From Ilex aquifolium (Eukaryota > Streptophyta > Magnoliopsida > Aquifoliales > Aquifoliaceae): a stretch of DNA of 64,000 bases. The notes below the pieces were generated by a model. The model had not been told where the DNA came from. It did not search any database and worked only from the letters and a program-made list of their open reading frames with translations. Position 1 is the stretch's first letter, and each line of letters begins with the position of its first letter. Below, one piece after another: positions 21,421 to 33,256 of this stretch. Where the stretch lies: the NCBI GenBank assembly GCA_951799425.1, contig OX637409.1, positions 20,014,460 to 20,078,459 of the forward strand, given 5' to 3'. A program made the position numbers and the translations under genes.

Positions 21421-22833
21421 AAAAAAATTAAAAAGAACGATTTAGCGAGACACGAATGGGTCCCATCAACTTTTTAAAATGGGACCCACTGATCAAACGG
21501 TCTCCCTTAATTTGGGATGAAAATTTGAGTTAGAGATTTGGAATACATAGCATTGCTCTTAGTCTAATAACCACCGCTCCACTATTAAATCTTTGTGTGA
21601 CCAAAAACCCAAAAAAAAAATGGGTTGATGGAAATCTGATCCAATTGGGGCTAAACACATCTCTAAATCTGCCATACATCCTCAACTGCAAACGGTTATT
21701 GGGATGTGAATTAAATAGTTTTGGAACACGAGTTACACCCGACCCGACCCATTGAAGCCGTTTCGCGCGCACACCGCTTGTGTCAGCTTCTGTTGGTGGA
21801 ACATGTGTAGATACATATACAGTTTGTATCAACTCCAAACCCCTGATCATTCCGATTTCAGAGGACTGAGGAGCAAAGAAGATAGATTTGAACTCAATCT
21901 TAAGGTAAGAACTTTTCTGGGTTTTCCTCCAAAACGTCGAATTTTAAGTTCCTTCTTTCTTTTTTCAATTTGGGTTTGTAATGAAAATTTCAGCACAGGT
22001 AATATATTCATTGATTGACATCACTTCATTTGTCATTTCTTTTTTTAGCAATTATCTGCAGAAAATTAATAGGTTCAAAATTATTGTGCGAAAATTAGTG
22101 TCTTGGAGATTTTTTTTGTTGGTTTTAGTTAAGAGGTTCAAAATTATTCAAAGCTCTCTGTCCCATGCAAGGAGGATTGCGTTAGGTAGCCGACAGCTAA
22201 AGTAAAACTTTGCCGGATCCACCATGATAAGTCCAAATAATGATATTTGATTTGGTTTAGTTACTGTGGTATTCAAGCTGAGGGATGAGAAGAACTCATT
22301 ATGCTCACTGATCACCAACTTTGTCACTCGGATTCTATTTCTTTTGTTTTTAATTTTGAGAAATAAAGCTTGCCAATACTCAAAATTTTATGTAATTGTT
22401 AACTTATTTCTCAATCTCATTAACTTTTCAAGAATCCTGTTAAGTCCTAAACCTACATTAATTTTTTTTGTGATTTTTGAGGTTAAAACATGAGTTTGAG
22501 CCCAAGTCGTGCTTGAGAAACACTACTGGTCCAGGAATTGAGTTCAAAACTACATGGTTCTGGAGACAAAAGACCAACAAAAAAAAACACCCTTCTCAGG
22601 AAAACAATTCATTTTTGGCTTGTGATAGTAGTTCAAAGATAGGAAGCTAACCAGTTTATAGTATTTCTGATATACATGACTTTTTCTACAATTCCATGGT
22701 TATATTTCATGTCATTTTTAGAGTGAATACTCATAATTAATTGAAACTTTCTTTTAAGCGAAATTCTGAATGTGGTGGTTCTTCCTAAGACAATTAAATA
22801 AGATTTTGTGCAGGATAGAGGAGCATAGAGAAA

Positions 22834-24255
22834 ATGGGAAATCGTGGAAGCAGCCATGGGAACCAGATACGCAATGGTCAACCACAGCCCCCACTTACAC
22901 GACCTCCCCAACAAGAAGCAACTGTGCCTAATATATCACAGTACGCGAACACGAATCCTAATTCTCAGTACTACCCTGGATACTATCCAATGCCACCAGT
23001 GACGACCCCTCATGGCCATCATCATGGTGGCAGTCCCATCCCGAACCATGGGGGGACAAATGCGGTAAATGTGCAGCACCCTTGTGGTTCTGTTGCTCCT
23101 CCTGCTGTCCCATATATTGAGCATCAGAAAGTGGTGACCATTCGTAGTGATGTGAGTGTCAACAAGGACAGTCTGAGGGTGGAACCTGACGAGGAGAATC
23201 CTGGACACTTTCTTGTTGCTTTCACATTTAATGCAGACACTGAGGGAAGGTATATTTTATTTTCCTTTTTAGGCTTTATTTGGTTGCTGCGATTTTATAG
23301 GGAAAGAAATGATATCATTACAATGCTATAGAAGTTACTTCAACTTGAACAAATGAACATAAGGTATTAAATTTGAATTTCGTATATGGATTATGCTCTT
23401 ATATGTTGGAAAGATTAAGGGAGAGGGAATGAAAATTCTCAAACATACCTGTGAAAGGGTGTTATTTGTATTCATTTCCAAGGATTTTCTTTCCTTTTCT
23501 CCCCTTTAATCTCTAAATTCCAAACGATGACTCAATAGCACTTATGCAACTCGCAGATTCATAACACTGCCACTTCTATTTTAATGTGGTTGGAATTTGT
23601 TAGGCCGGCCATCTAGCACATATTGATGATCTTTCGGGCATGTGAGTGGTGATTAAGTTAGAAATTAGTTATTGGACTATTATTTATGTGCAACTTAACA
23701 AATCGAGTTAAAACGATGCTACACCCTTCCAATATTTTAGTTTTCCTGATGGAGACACAATTTTCTCATCCTATTGATCGAATTGATTTGTACTTATTTC
23801 TCTCTCTCTCTCTCTCTCTCTCCTTGGTAAAGAAACCTCCATTATTTCCAATATATGATTATCCAACTTTTTCTGTGAATATCTTGATTTGGCTTACAGT
23901 TAAGCTCATGTAGAAAATTGCAGGTTCAGGGATCTGGGAATATTATGTGATTTATACATCTGTCTTTTGGTTGATTATTGGAAAAAATGCTTTGCCTTGT
24001 GTTTGATTATTGAATAAACTGTTAAGGGGAAGTGCTGTAAGTAATGTTTCTTTTTTATAATCACTCTGGTAATTGTGTTCTGCTTTTTGATTTTTTTATT
24101 TTATTTGGAGAATGCGTATATCTTATTCTCTCTTGACCCCATAGCGGCGCGAGCCTCATGTACTGCACAGACCTTTTTTTTTCTTTTAAGAGGCTACTCT
24201 TGCATATTTGTTCTACTGTATGCATTTTATTTTTGAGAAATTTCCATAACATAAC

Positions 24256-24328
<73 letters not shown>

Positions 24329-26254
24329 GTGCGTGGGTATGTAGGTGTAACTCTAGGCATTGCTATTTCCATATGTGTATGTTGCTGTGGATCGTTGGAG
24401 GTAACTATGTTAGTAAGGCTTAGATTCTTGTATGCATGGTGAAAGTTTTCCAACACCTATAGATATAGAATTATGTTTCTGCTTCTGCAATTTAGCAATT
24501 TACTTATAATTCTTCCACTCACAACTTCTTGGATCTGCTTATTTTTTTCGTCACATCATTATTTGTAAGGGTACTTTTTCCTCTTTTCTGCAAGCAGCAT
24601 CACTGTTTTCTTCTTTGCGAAAGAAGGCACAGACTGTAGCCTGATGGCTATGAAGGAAAGTCTGCTTCGACCTGTTACTGTTCCTTTTCAACAAGGTCAT
24701 GGTCAGAAGTTTAGACAACCTTCTGGAACTGGGATTGACTTCACAATGTTTAAAGAGACAGAATTAGAAAAAGAGAGTGATATAGAGGTTTATCCTTTGG
24801 CGGTCAGGGCCGAGGCATACCCATTGAATGAAGGCGAAGCAGAAGGAAATCCACCTGGAAATTCTCAAATCACCCTGGCAGTGTTTGAGAAAAAAGAGAA
24901 GGATGAACATCTAGTTCGAGTCAAGAATCAGATCCTTTGTGTTAGTGGGACGAGATATGGGCTTCAGGAGATATATGGGATTGGCAATTCAGTGGATGGT
25001 GATTTTGACGGAAATGATCCAGGTATAGAATGCGTCATCTGCTTGTCAGAGCCACGAGACACAACTGTGCTTCCATGCCGACACATGGTAATTACTAAAT
25101 TAAACTGGCAGATTTTAGGTGACCACTAGCAAAACGCTACATCAATTAGAGCCTGTAATATAGTTGAAAAATATAGAACAATAATTGAAAATAAATCTTG
25201 AGTTATTTATAGTGGTGAATTAGCGTGTAGAAGTTGAATGAATTATTGATTCATGTGATATAGAGAAATATACAAAATAGTGTCTAGAATAAGAAATAGG
25301 TAAGTAAAAGAGAACACATCAAAAAAGGTCACTCTATGGTAATGAAAAGAGATTGTTCAACAATATACCAAAAATCAATCTATCATAGAAGATTATGGGC
25401 AATCACAAATAACCTTTAATATGTGTCATTTGACCTTTAAAAATAATATTTTTTTGTGATTTATTCATAGTATTTTATAATCAATCATAATTTTTTGAGT
25501 TATAACTTGACCTGTACATATTATAATTTTACCATTAAATGCTATATTTTTCAATCGATATCTCCTCTGGTACCATAGACTTGCATAAAAAAATAACAAA
25601 AGATGAAGAAGAATATTATAGATTGAAAAATATAGGGCATCCTCTCATATGATACCCTAAGCAGCCGCTTTGCCTGCTTTGTGGCCTTGGTTAGGTCCGT
25701 GAGGATTTGTTTTGTTGACGTCTGTCAATGATTGGATCATGGTGGGGTTTAGGATTGTTAGTGACTAGAGTTATGTATTGGCATTAGGCCTGTCAATGGC
25801 AAAGTATATAGACCATTTGTGATATTCTGTGGAGTATATCATCAAAATCTGTCTTCCTCACGGGGGAGTAAGTTGAAAATCTGGATACTAATTTTACTTG
25901 AGTATCGAACATTGAACCACAAGCAGCATTGGCTTACATGTTACAAAGTCCCTTACTTCAAGGAGGAGAGCAGGAAGAAAAAACTTTTTACCTGTCCCTG
26001 TGTGCAAGTGTTTATTAGCTGTTATGTTCATTTATAAATTGTAGATATAACAAGCCAACTTGGAGATAGTTTTACTTCATTTGTACTAATCACTAGGATT
26101 TTGTTCATGTTATTGGGTGCAGTGCATGTGCAGTGGGTGTGCCAGGGTTTTGAGGCTCCAGACAAACCGATGCCCTATATGCAGGCAACCAGTTGAGCGG
26201 CTCATGGAGATTGAGGTGAACAATGAACATAGTGGTAACAGAACAGTAACATAG
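22834..26254 (+). CDS. LOG2/LUL-type RING E3 ubiquitin ligase
   Basis: Three coding exons, 22834-23249, 24598-25087 and 26123-26254, join to 345 codons plus stop. A 5' UTR intron (21905-22813, AAG|GTAAGA to TGCAG) is likely. MGN at the N-terminus is an N-myristoylation signal, as in LOG2. Residues 10-90 are Pro/His/Asn-rich. The DAR2-like middle domain follows ([60 protein letters not shown]). A C-terminal C3HC4 RING (residues ~281-330) has [20 protein letters not shown] and [11 protein letters not shown], with all eight ligands visible. Relatives (LOG2, LUL1-4) ubiquitinate membrane-associated partners; LOG2 works with GDU1 in amino-acid export and ABA responses. Which LUL paralogue this is cannot be decided here. 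Confidence 0.93.
24258..24328 (+). repeat. (CT)n microsatellite in an intron of the RING ligase
   Basis: About 35 uninterrupted CT units in the intron between the first and second coding exons. A second shorter CT run lies at 23801-23822 in the same intron. Confidence 0.97.
25088..26122. other. Second coding intron of the RING ligase, with AT-rich insertion
   Basis: Begins GTAATT and ends GGTGCAG. The segment from about 25140 to 25640 begins and ends with related words (gaaaaatatagaacaata... and gattgaaaaatatagggc) and resembles the AT-rich stretch at 2220-2590, so it may be a MITE. Boundaries are uncertain. Confidence 0.4.
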
Positions 26255-26427
26255 TCATTTGGCTGTCTTTTCTTTGCATACTCTCCTGTTCTTCCACATA
26301 GAATTATGCAGAGAGGAGGTAAGATGTAAAATGAAGATTCAGGTACTCTTTCCTTGTGTTCTTTCACTCACTTATGCCACCATTCGGTTTGTTGAAGTGG
26401 AATTGTTTTGGTTAACGAAGTTAACAA

Positions 26428-26679
26428 GTTTGACTTTTTATTTTAGCTAACAAATGTAAGTATGTATTGTTATTTAGGTTCAGGTTGCCCTGTACAAGTT
26501 TAATAATGTTTCTGTTGGCAAGGAGAGAATGAATACTGACCTCTATACTTCTATTGAGCCAAACTTGTTAGTATTCATTCTCTCCTTGCCAATAGAAACA
26601 TTACTAAACTTGTACAGGGCAACCTGAACCTAAATAACAATACATACTTACATTTGTTAGCTAAAATAAAAAGTCAAAC
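26428..26679 (+). repeat. Near-perfect hairpin, 109 bp arms and 34 bp loop
   Basis: 26428-26536 and 26571-26679 are reverse complements with about two mismatches over 109 bp (gtttgactttttattttagc pairs with gctaaaataaaaagtcaaac). The loop is 26537-26570. It begins 174 bp downstream of the RING ligase stop codon and probably lies in or just beyond its 3' UTR. Confidence 0.93.
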
Positions 26680-26697
26680 CACAAAATTTTATTATAA

Positions 26698-28682
26698 GAG
26701 CAACTCTAGTCCTGCTCAACAAAATAGTTACTCAAAATATATTTAAATATTGAATTCTTTATTTTAGTTAGCCACTTTTTTAAATTCACTCCAACCACGC
26801 TCTCTATTTTAGCCCACTAAATTAACTAACTTTCAACACAAAAGGAAAAAAACATAATCAAACTTCTCGGAGCACAAAAGGATAATCAAACATAATCAAA
26901 AAGGGCAAAAAAACATAATCAAACATAATCAAACTTTCCAATAATATAATCAAAAGTTAGAAAAAATCTGATTCCAGCACAAAAGGAAAAAAATAAACTT
27001 CTCAAAGGGGTTTTTGACAACAAAATAGCAGAGAGGGGAAGGGGTTTTTGGCAACAAAACAGGGAGCAAATCAATGGGAGGAGAGTGTTTTTTAGCAACA
27101 AAACAGCAAGAAGGGAGAGGGGTTTTCGACAAAAAAATAAGCAACAAAACTGATCACTAGCAACAGTCAACAACAACATATAGCAGCAAGAGGAAGGGGA
27201 GATGAATACCTGGTTCTGTACGCAACAGCAAGAAGTAGCAATAATTGGCGAGAAAATTTAGCCTTTCCAAATCTGGCGAGCAAATTTGACCTCCTAAATT
27301 TTGGCGAGCAAATTTGGCCTCCTAAATTCAACAACATTAGAGTTGCTATAAGGGGCTAACTATTTTACCTTTGGGCTAAATGATTCTCTGCATTCAGAGA
27401 GCCTCTTTGATTAGCTATTTTATATTTTGAGAGTCAAATCACTCTTTTTACACTCCAATAAACTAGCTATTTTATATTTTGTTAACATATTAAACTATGC
27501 AATATTTTTGACTTAAAATATTAATAATAATTAGATAAAATATAAAGCATAATTAAAGTAATTTTATAAAAATGACTTTTTAAAATAAAAAATGTAATAT
27601 TTTAATATATTTTGATTAGCTATTTGAAGAACACCTTTGGAACCATCTCCAATAAACTTACCATTATTATTCAATTCTCTATTTTAGAAAGTCAACTCCT
27701 AAAATTTAATTTCCAATAAACTCTCTATTTAAGCTCTCTATATTTAGAGAGTCAAACTTACTCTATATCCTATTTTTTTAGAATAAAAAAAAGATATCTT
27801 TGTCTTTTTTGTCCAAGACAGTCAATGTAAATATATATCAACTATGTAAAACCCACTTTTTTCCTTCGTTTGAACTTCCAAATAAATTTCCCAAAAAAAG
27901 CTAAATGTCTTCAAACTCCACATGCACAATATCAAAACATGACCATTAAATTATTGCTTCAATTTATTTCTATTGTTAATTAATTGACACTATTGATTCT
28001 ATTCCATATCAAGTACTCTCAATTGGCAATCATCCTTCAACTTGCTCACTAGTATATATATTGATTTTAAATTAATCAATAGATTTTTAAATAAGTTGGT
28101 GTATATATTTTGTATTTGGTTTGTATATCTCAGTTTAAAATAATTTATAAATTAATTTTTGTTAAAATATTGGAGGCAAAATAGGAGGAAAGTCAAATGT
28201 ATTCCCAAAAAGGATAAAATATAAAATGTTAAAAATAAAAAGTCTTATTGAAGTAGTGTTTAAAAATGAACTCTTTATTTTAACTTTTTTATAAAAAATA
28301 CTCTCTATTTTAAAAAAGATACTTTTTAAAATAGAAAACACTGTTAAAGATACTCTTAACCATTTTATTGATCCCAACACAAAAAAAATCTCTCTATCCC
28401 ACTCTCTACCAAAAATTCTATTGAGTTGAATTGATTTAAATTTTAGTTGAATTTTGAATTAAATATAACCATTAAAAATATAACAATGACATAATAGGCT
28501 ATGTGGTATTTTTGATTTAAATTATTGAAAATTAGTTGAAATTAATTAAAATAATTGATTAAAATAGAGAGTATAGTTGAAATAAAATTATAATAAAATT
28601 ATAAAAATAACTTTCTAAAATAAAGAATATAATTTTTAAATATTTTAAATAGTTAAAATGAAAAATTAGGTTAGAATTGCTC
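26698..28682. mobile_element. Composite of AT-rich MITEs with GAGCAACTC-type ends
   Basis: The left end is gagcaactctag. An inverted partner occurs at 27338-27347 (tagagttgct), giving a ~650 bp element, and another at 28677-28682 (gaattgctc). The outer pair is flanked by ttataa on both sides (26692-26697 and 28683-28688). Between them are repeated phrases such as 'ctctctattttag', 'ccaataaact' and 'agagagtcaaa', so several related or nested copies are present. The GAGCAACTC end matches the Harbinger-like element at 50171. No transposase is encoded. Confidence 0.65.
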
Positions 28683-28900
28683 TTATAAGCATCAAGTGTT
28701 ATGGTTTTATTGCATTCCGCGTTACCCAATAAGACTAGGGAATGTCACCCAAAAACATGAGAATGACTGAGAGGGATAGGAAAGACTGAACAGCATTTTT
28801 TAAACATCTCTAAGAAAATCCATCAAAATTTACAGGACTGCATAACCGTGGATTAGAACAAGTCTCAAAAGAACACTGCAGAATCTAAAACCAAACAGTC

Positions 28901-30476
28901 CTATTCATCATCAGAAATTGTCTCCACCTTCACTTCCTTCTCTGATGAAACTTCTTCATCTTGAACCTACATAACAAAGTTGAATGTACCATAGAACCCT
29001 AGAAGAAAAATTAAACAAAAAATGATCAAGTTAACAATAGTTATTATAAAAAAAACTTACATCTTCATTTTCATTTTCAGCATCATTATTAGACTCCAAT
29101 GCCTTCTGATATTCTGCCTTGAGCTCTGCAGCTCTTTCTGCATAAGGTTTCTTCTCCTGATTAACCATTGAAACTAGAAGAGTCAGACACTAACATTTTT
29201 GTATGAATAAATACAAGATTACAAAATCACAGTCAACTCACTTCATCTGTGAAGGATTTCCACTTCTCACCACCTTCCTTTGCAACCTTAATTTCATAAA
29301 CAAGTGTATGTCAAGACATTGAATTTATCAAAAACCCAAATGTAAATTGGTAATAAAATGTCCAAACTTGAATTTACCGTAGCAACACTCTTGCAATCTG
29401 GATTAGCCTCCTTGTATGTTTTCCTGAACTCTTCACTAAAACATAGCAAGATTGTGTCAAAACAATCTATATATAACTATATAACATAATGGACATGAGA
29501 GAGAGGGGCATTACAGGAAGAGGAAGAAGGCCGTAGTTGGGCGTTTTGGCAAGTTTGGATTTTTAGCTTTCTTTGCCTTTCGCTCTGTTGGTTGTGCCTT
29601 CCTCCTACATATATATAAGCATATCCAAATTCAGAAACCAAAACAAAGAGTCCTGAAGAGGGTCCAAAACCCAATTCATTGAAACATCAATTTGACTAAA
29701 ACAAAAGGGGAAGAAAAGAAGAAAAAAAAAAAGAAGGCGGCGGTCAAATTACTTCTCTGTTGGCTTTTTCTTCACCTCGGGGGGCTTCTCAATAACCTGG
29801 GAATCTGTAACAACAAAACTGGCAAGAATTAAAACACTAAACCCAATTTACTCGCACTGTACCAAAAATTAGAGTGATGTAGAAAACTTGGGTTTAATCA
29901 AGAGAGAGAAAATTATTACCCAAATTCATCTTGATTTTAGCATCGAGGCTACAATTGTGGAAGCTGATTAACGCCACAGGTACATCTTTGTTGCATTCTT
30001 CACTGCATATTATTGAGAAGAAAACAGAGTTACAGATAGAATCAGTGGTGGCGCATTATTGACCTACCCATCACATACCAAACCCACATATTTGGCATAA
30101 TGCTCACAAAAAGAATTGCCAGAAGGAAAAGAAAAGGATTAACAGATAAAATCTTTAAATTAAAAAGAAATTAACAAACAACCCAAAGAAACTCCTCTCG
30201 AATCTCGATTAGAATAAAAAGAGAACTTCATATTTTGCAGACAATCTACAAAAAACCATGTGAACGTCAATCTAAATCTAAAATCTGGGTTTGTGGAGAG
30301 AGAGAGAGAGAATACCATCGAGCAAAGGCACTGCCGTCTTTGGCACGCACGACCGAAGAGGAAGAGGAAGAGGAAGCGGAAGCGGAAGCGGAAGCCGGAG
30401 CAGGCTCTACCTCGACCCTCTTCCTCACTCTGGTTGGATTCGAAGACTTAGACTTGGATGCTCCACTTCCCGCCAT
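28901..30476 (-). CDS. HMGB7-like high-mobility-group box protein
   Basis: Eight exons join in frame: 30476-30316, 30002-29920, 29804-29753, 29604-29515, 29435-29378, 29286-29242, 29156-29061, 28966-28901, giving 216 residues. The N-terminus (MAGSGASKSKSSNPTRVRKR) is basic and is followed by an Ala/Ser repeat. The block RAKDGSAFARCEECNKDVPV plus ALISFHNCSLDAKIK is the signature of the Arabidopsis HMGB7 subgroup. A Lys-rich linker leads to one HMG box (residues ~117-185: LPKRPTTAFFLFLEEFRKTY, then GGEKWKSFTDEEKKPYAERA). The tail is acidic (ENENEDVQDEEVSSEKE). HMGB proteins bend DNA and act as nuclear chromatin architects. The conserved Cys-containing N-terminal block is specific to this subgroup and its role is not settled. 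Confidence 0.93.
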
Positions 30477-31134
30477 TTCTCACCCACCCACAAAACACTC
30501 AAATCCACAGAGAGATTCACAGAGAAGTTTCAGTCTCTGGACGCAGAGGAAAGGTAATGGAGGAAAGGAATGGTGGGTGTGGGCTTAAGAAGAAGAAGGA
30601 GAAGAAGACGGAGGGAAATTTAATCAAATTATAGCTTTTCACATTGGCGCCATTAAAATCTAAGAGCCGCGGGAAAGAAAATGGGTCTGGTTTTCTATTT
30701 TGATGCTGGAAATTATTCACACGGATCGATGACTTGTTCAATTTTTCTACCGTTAGATTGTTGGGTATTCTTTCTGGACGGTTACGATTCGATTAGTTTT
30801 CCTTCACTTTGCGCTGCTACCCCTCACTCCACTTGACTCCTAAAATAGTAAATGGTACTTCCTATTTAGCCACTTTATTAGGAGGGCTGTCCATGGGCCG
30901 GTCAGCCCTTGGTGGGTTTTGAAAAATGACCCGTGGATTCATTTGGATTAAAAAAAATGAGAAAAATGTTATTTGTATCTAAAATGTTAACTTGGGTTGT
31001 TAATTTAATCAATCATAACAATTGAATTGATAAAGCGCCCAACAAATATGGGGACTTAAATTAATAACAGTGATTGATCAAGTCAATATTTTTAGTAGAA
31101 GTACCACTGCTCTTAAAAAAATCAACCTAATAAT

Positions 31135-31320
31135 CTCAATGATAGTTCAAATGGTAACAGGGACGAGCTGTAAATTCAGACATCCTGAATTCGATTTTTA
31201 GCAATCCTTAGGGTTAAGTCTACCCTATTCTTAGCGTGGATGACATGCATTTGACCGGACTAAGTAAGAGATTAGTCAAGATACAATTTAGTTGACACAT
31301 CCCTACCTGTTGGAAAAAAA
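31135..31320 (+). mobile_element. SINE copy, second family
   Basis: Contains a box A-like gatagttcaaatggtaac, box B-like ctgaattcgatttt, body ttagcgtggatgacatgc and atttgaccggactaagtaag, agattagtcaagat, and an A-rich tail from about 31313. It lies downstream of no gene on either strand within 600 bp. Confidence 0.7.
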
Positions 31321-32339
31321 AAAATTAACCTAATGTTGTAAGCGGCCCATGGGCCAATTCGTTTCAAGGTTTCAGAAATGCATCAATTTTAACTTCTAAT
31401 GGTGTTCGAGAGAGATTGCTTTATTTATGTAATTTAAACTGACGATGGTGTGAGAAATTTCCTCTTTAAACGGATGATGGTGGGAGAAAATGATAGACCT
31501 CAAGGTTGTTCGGTGTCAATCGGGGGGAAACAATCGACTAAGTGTTCAGGTAGAGGTGGCAATCATATCGTATCGGGTCATTTCGGGTTTGTGTTTGTCT
31601 ATTTAGTTTCGTGTCATGTTCATGTTGATTCATATAATTTATAAATAAAAAATTTAACGCTCAATTTTATGTCTAAAATTTCACTATCACTTAATCGAGC
31701 AAATGCTCATATTTTTTTCATAAACTAAAAATTAACTTAATCAATATAATAATAAAAATATCTTTTTTTGTACAATAATTAGATCACTACTTGATAAAAT
31801 ATAATAAAAATGAGTAAAAAATATCTTTCTTTTTTTTTCGAGAAATGACCAACTCTAACCCACTAATTTCGTATCCATTTCAAATCGTGTTTTTGTGTTA
31901 TGTCAGAAATTATCACCTCTAATCCAAAGTGCGAAAATGAGCAGTCTAGAAAATATTTGCGGGTTACTTTAGACGTGTGTTTGGGTAGGTGGGATTTCAA
32001 GAGAAGAATGTCTAATTTGGTTTGTGTATTTTTTAGGCGAAACTTGTAGGACTGATGCATCTTGCAACAAACATGTCTTCAATCATTCTAAGTAAGGATT
32101 AAAAATTCGTTTTAAAACAACGAAAAGATCTTCATTTTCAAAGAGATCGAAATAAATCAGTGATAGAATCAAAATTTTAATATTTCGATGTGTTTCGTAA
32201 TATTAAAATACTAGTTATTACCCGTATCTGAAGGCACGAAGTAATAAAAAAATGGTTAACAATAAACATACTTAAATTCACACCAAAAATCAAATCACAA
32301 ATATAGATGAGAGAGAAATAAATTTAAGCACCGGTTATA
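31321..32339. other. Intergenic DNA
   Basis: AT-rich and without a supported gene. A short G/C-balanced segment at 31450-31620 is open on the plus strand for 64 codons but shows no domain. Confidence 0.4.
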
Positions 32340-33256
32340 GTGGGGCTAAGCGTTGGTAGTAGTGGTGGGCGGTAGTGATGGTAGTGGAAGACGGTGATGG
32401 TTTTGGTGGGTGGCAACGACCATGATGATGGTGGCAGTCGTGGGTGGCAATGGTGGTGGTGGGTTTGGGGAGATGATGGTGGTAGTGATAGTTATGGGTA
32501 ACTGCGGTGGTGGTGGTGGGCAACGATAGTGGTGGTGGGGCGACGACGGTGGTTGTGGGCGACAGTGTGATAGGTGGTGGTAGTATGTGTGGTGGGGATG
32601 AGTGACAGTGGGTGGCGGCAGTGGTGGACGATGATGGGTGGTTAATAGTGGTAGGTGTGGTGAGGGTGAGTGACAGTAGGTGACGGCGATGGTGGACGAT
32701 AACTAGTGGTGGTGGGTTATGGTAGTAGGTGGTGGTGGGTGTTGACGGTGGTAATGGTAATAAATATAAGAATGAGATTACGATGATGGTGGGTGGTGGC
32801 GGTGGACGACGGTGGTAGCAATCGGTGGAGGGTGGTGATGGTGTTGGAAGTGGCGACAACGACGGTGGTGGTGGTAGTGGTGATGGTCTTGGGGGGGGGG
32901 GGGGTGGGATGGTAGGGGTGATGGTGGGACAGTGACGGTGGTGGTAAGGTGGCGGTGGTCGTGGTAGGGGTGATGGTGGGACAGTGATGGTGTTGGTAGG
33001 GTGGCGACAGCGATGGGGATATTAGTGGTGGTAGAGTTGCGGCAGCGATGGTGGGACAATAGGGGTAGTGGTAGTGCTAATGGTGGTGGTGGGGCGATTG
33101 TGGTGATTGTGATGGGTGTGATGGTGATGGTGGGGTAGCTACAGTGGTGGTGGTGGTGGGATGGCGACGGTGGTGGGTAGTGGTGATGGTGATGGTGGGG
33201 CGGTGGGGGATAGTTGTGTTGGTGGGGTGACGGTGGTAGTGGTGGTAGTGGGACGG
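32340..33256 (+). repeat. 0.9 kb GGT/GAT-rich low-complexity tract
   Basis: The plus strand is almost all G, T and A in short words (ggtggtgg, gtagtgg, gatggtg), with C nearly confined to cgacgg- and ggcgg-type words. The minus-strand frames are Pro/His/Thr/Ser-only in composition, overlap in different frames and lack any domain, so they are artefacts. Runs of GG at short spacing give high G-quadruplex potential. A G12-type run occurs near 32890. Confidence 0.9.

Noticed and set aside
30235..30588. Plus-strand frames of up to 117 codons
   Set aside because: They lie antisense to the first HMGB exon and its leader; the Glu/Ala/Arg repeats mirror the Ala/Ser repeat of the real gene.
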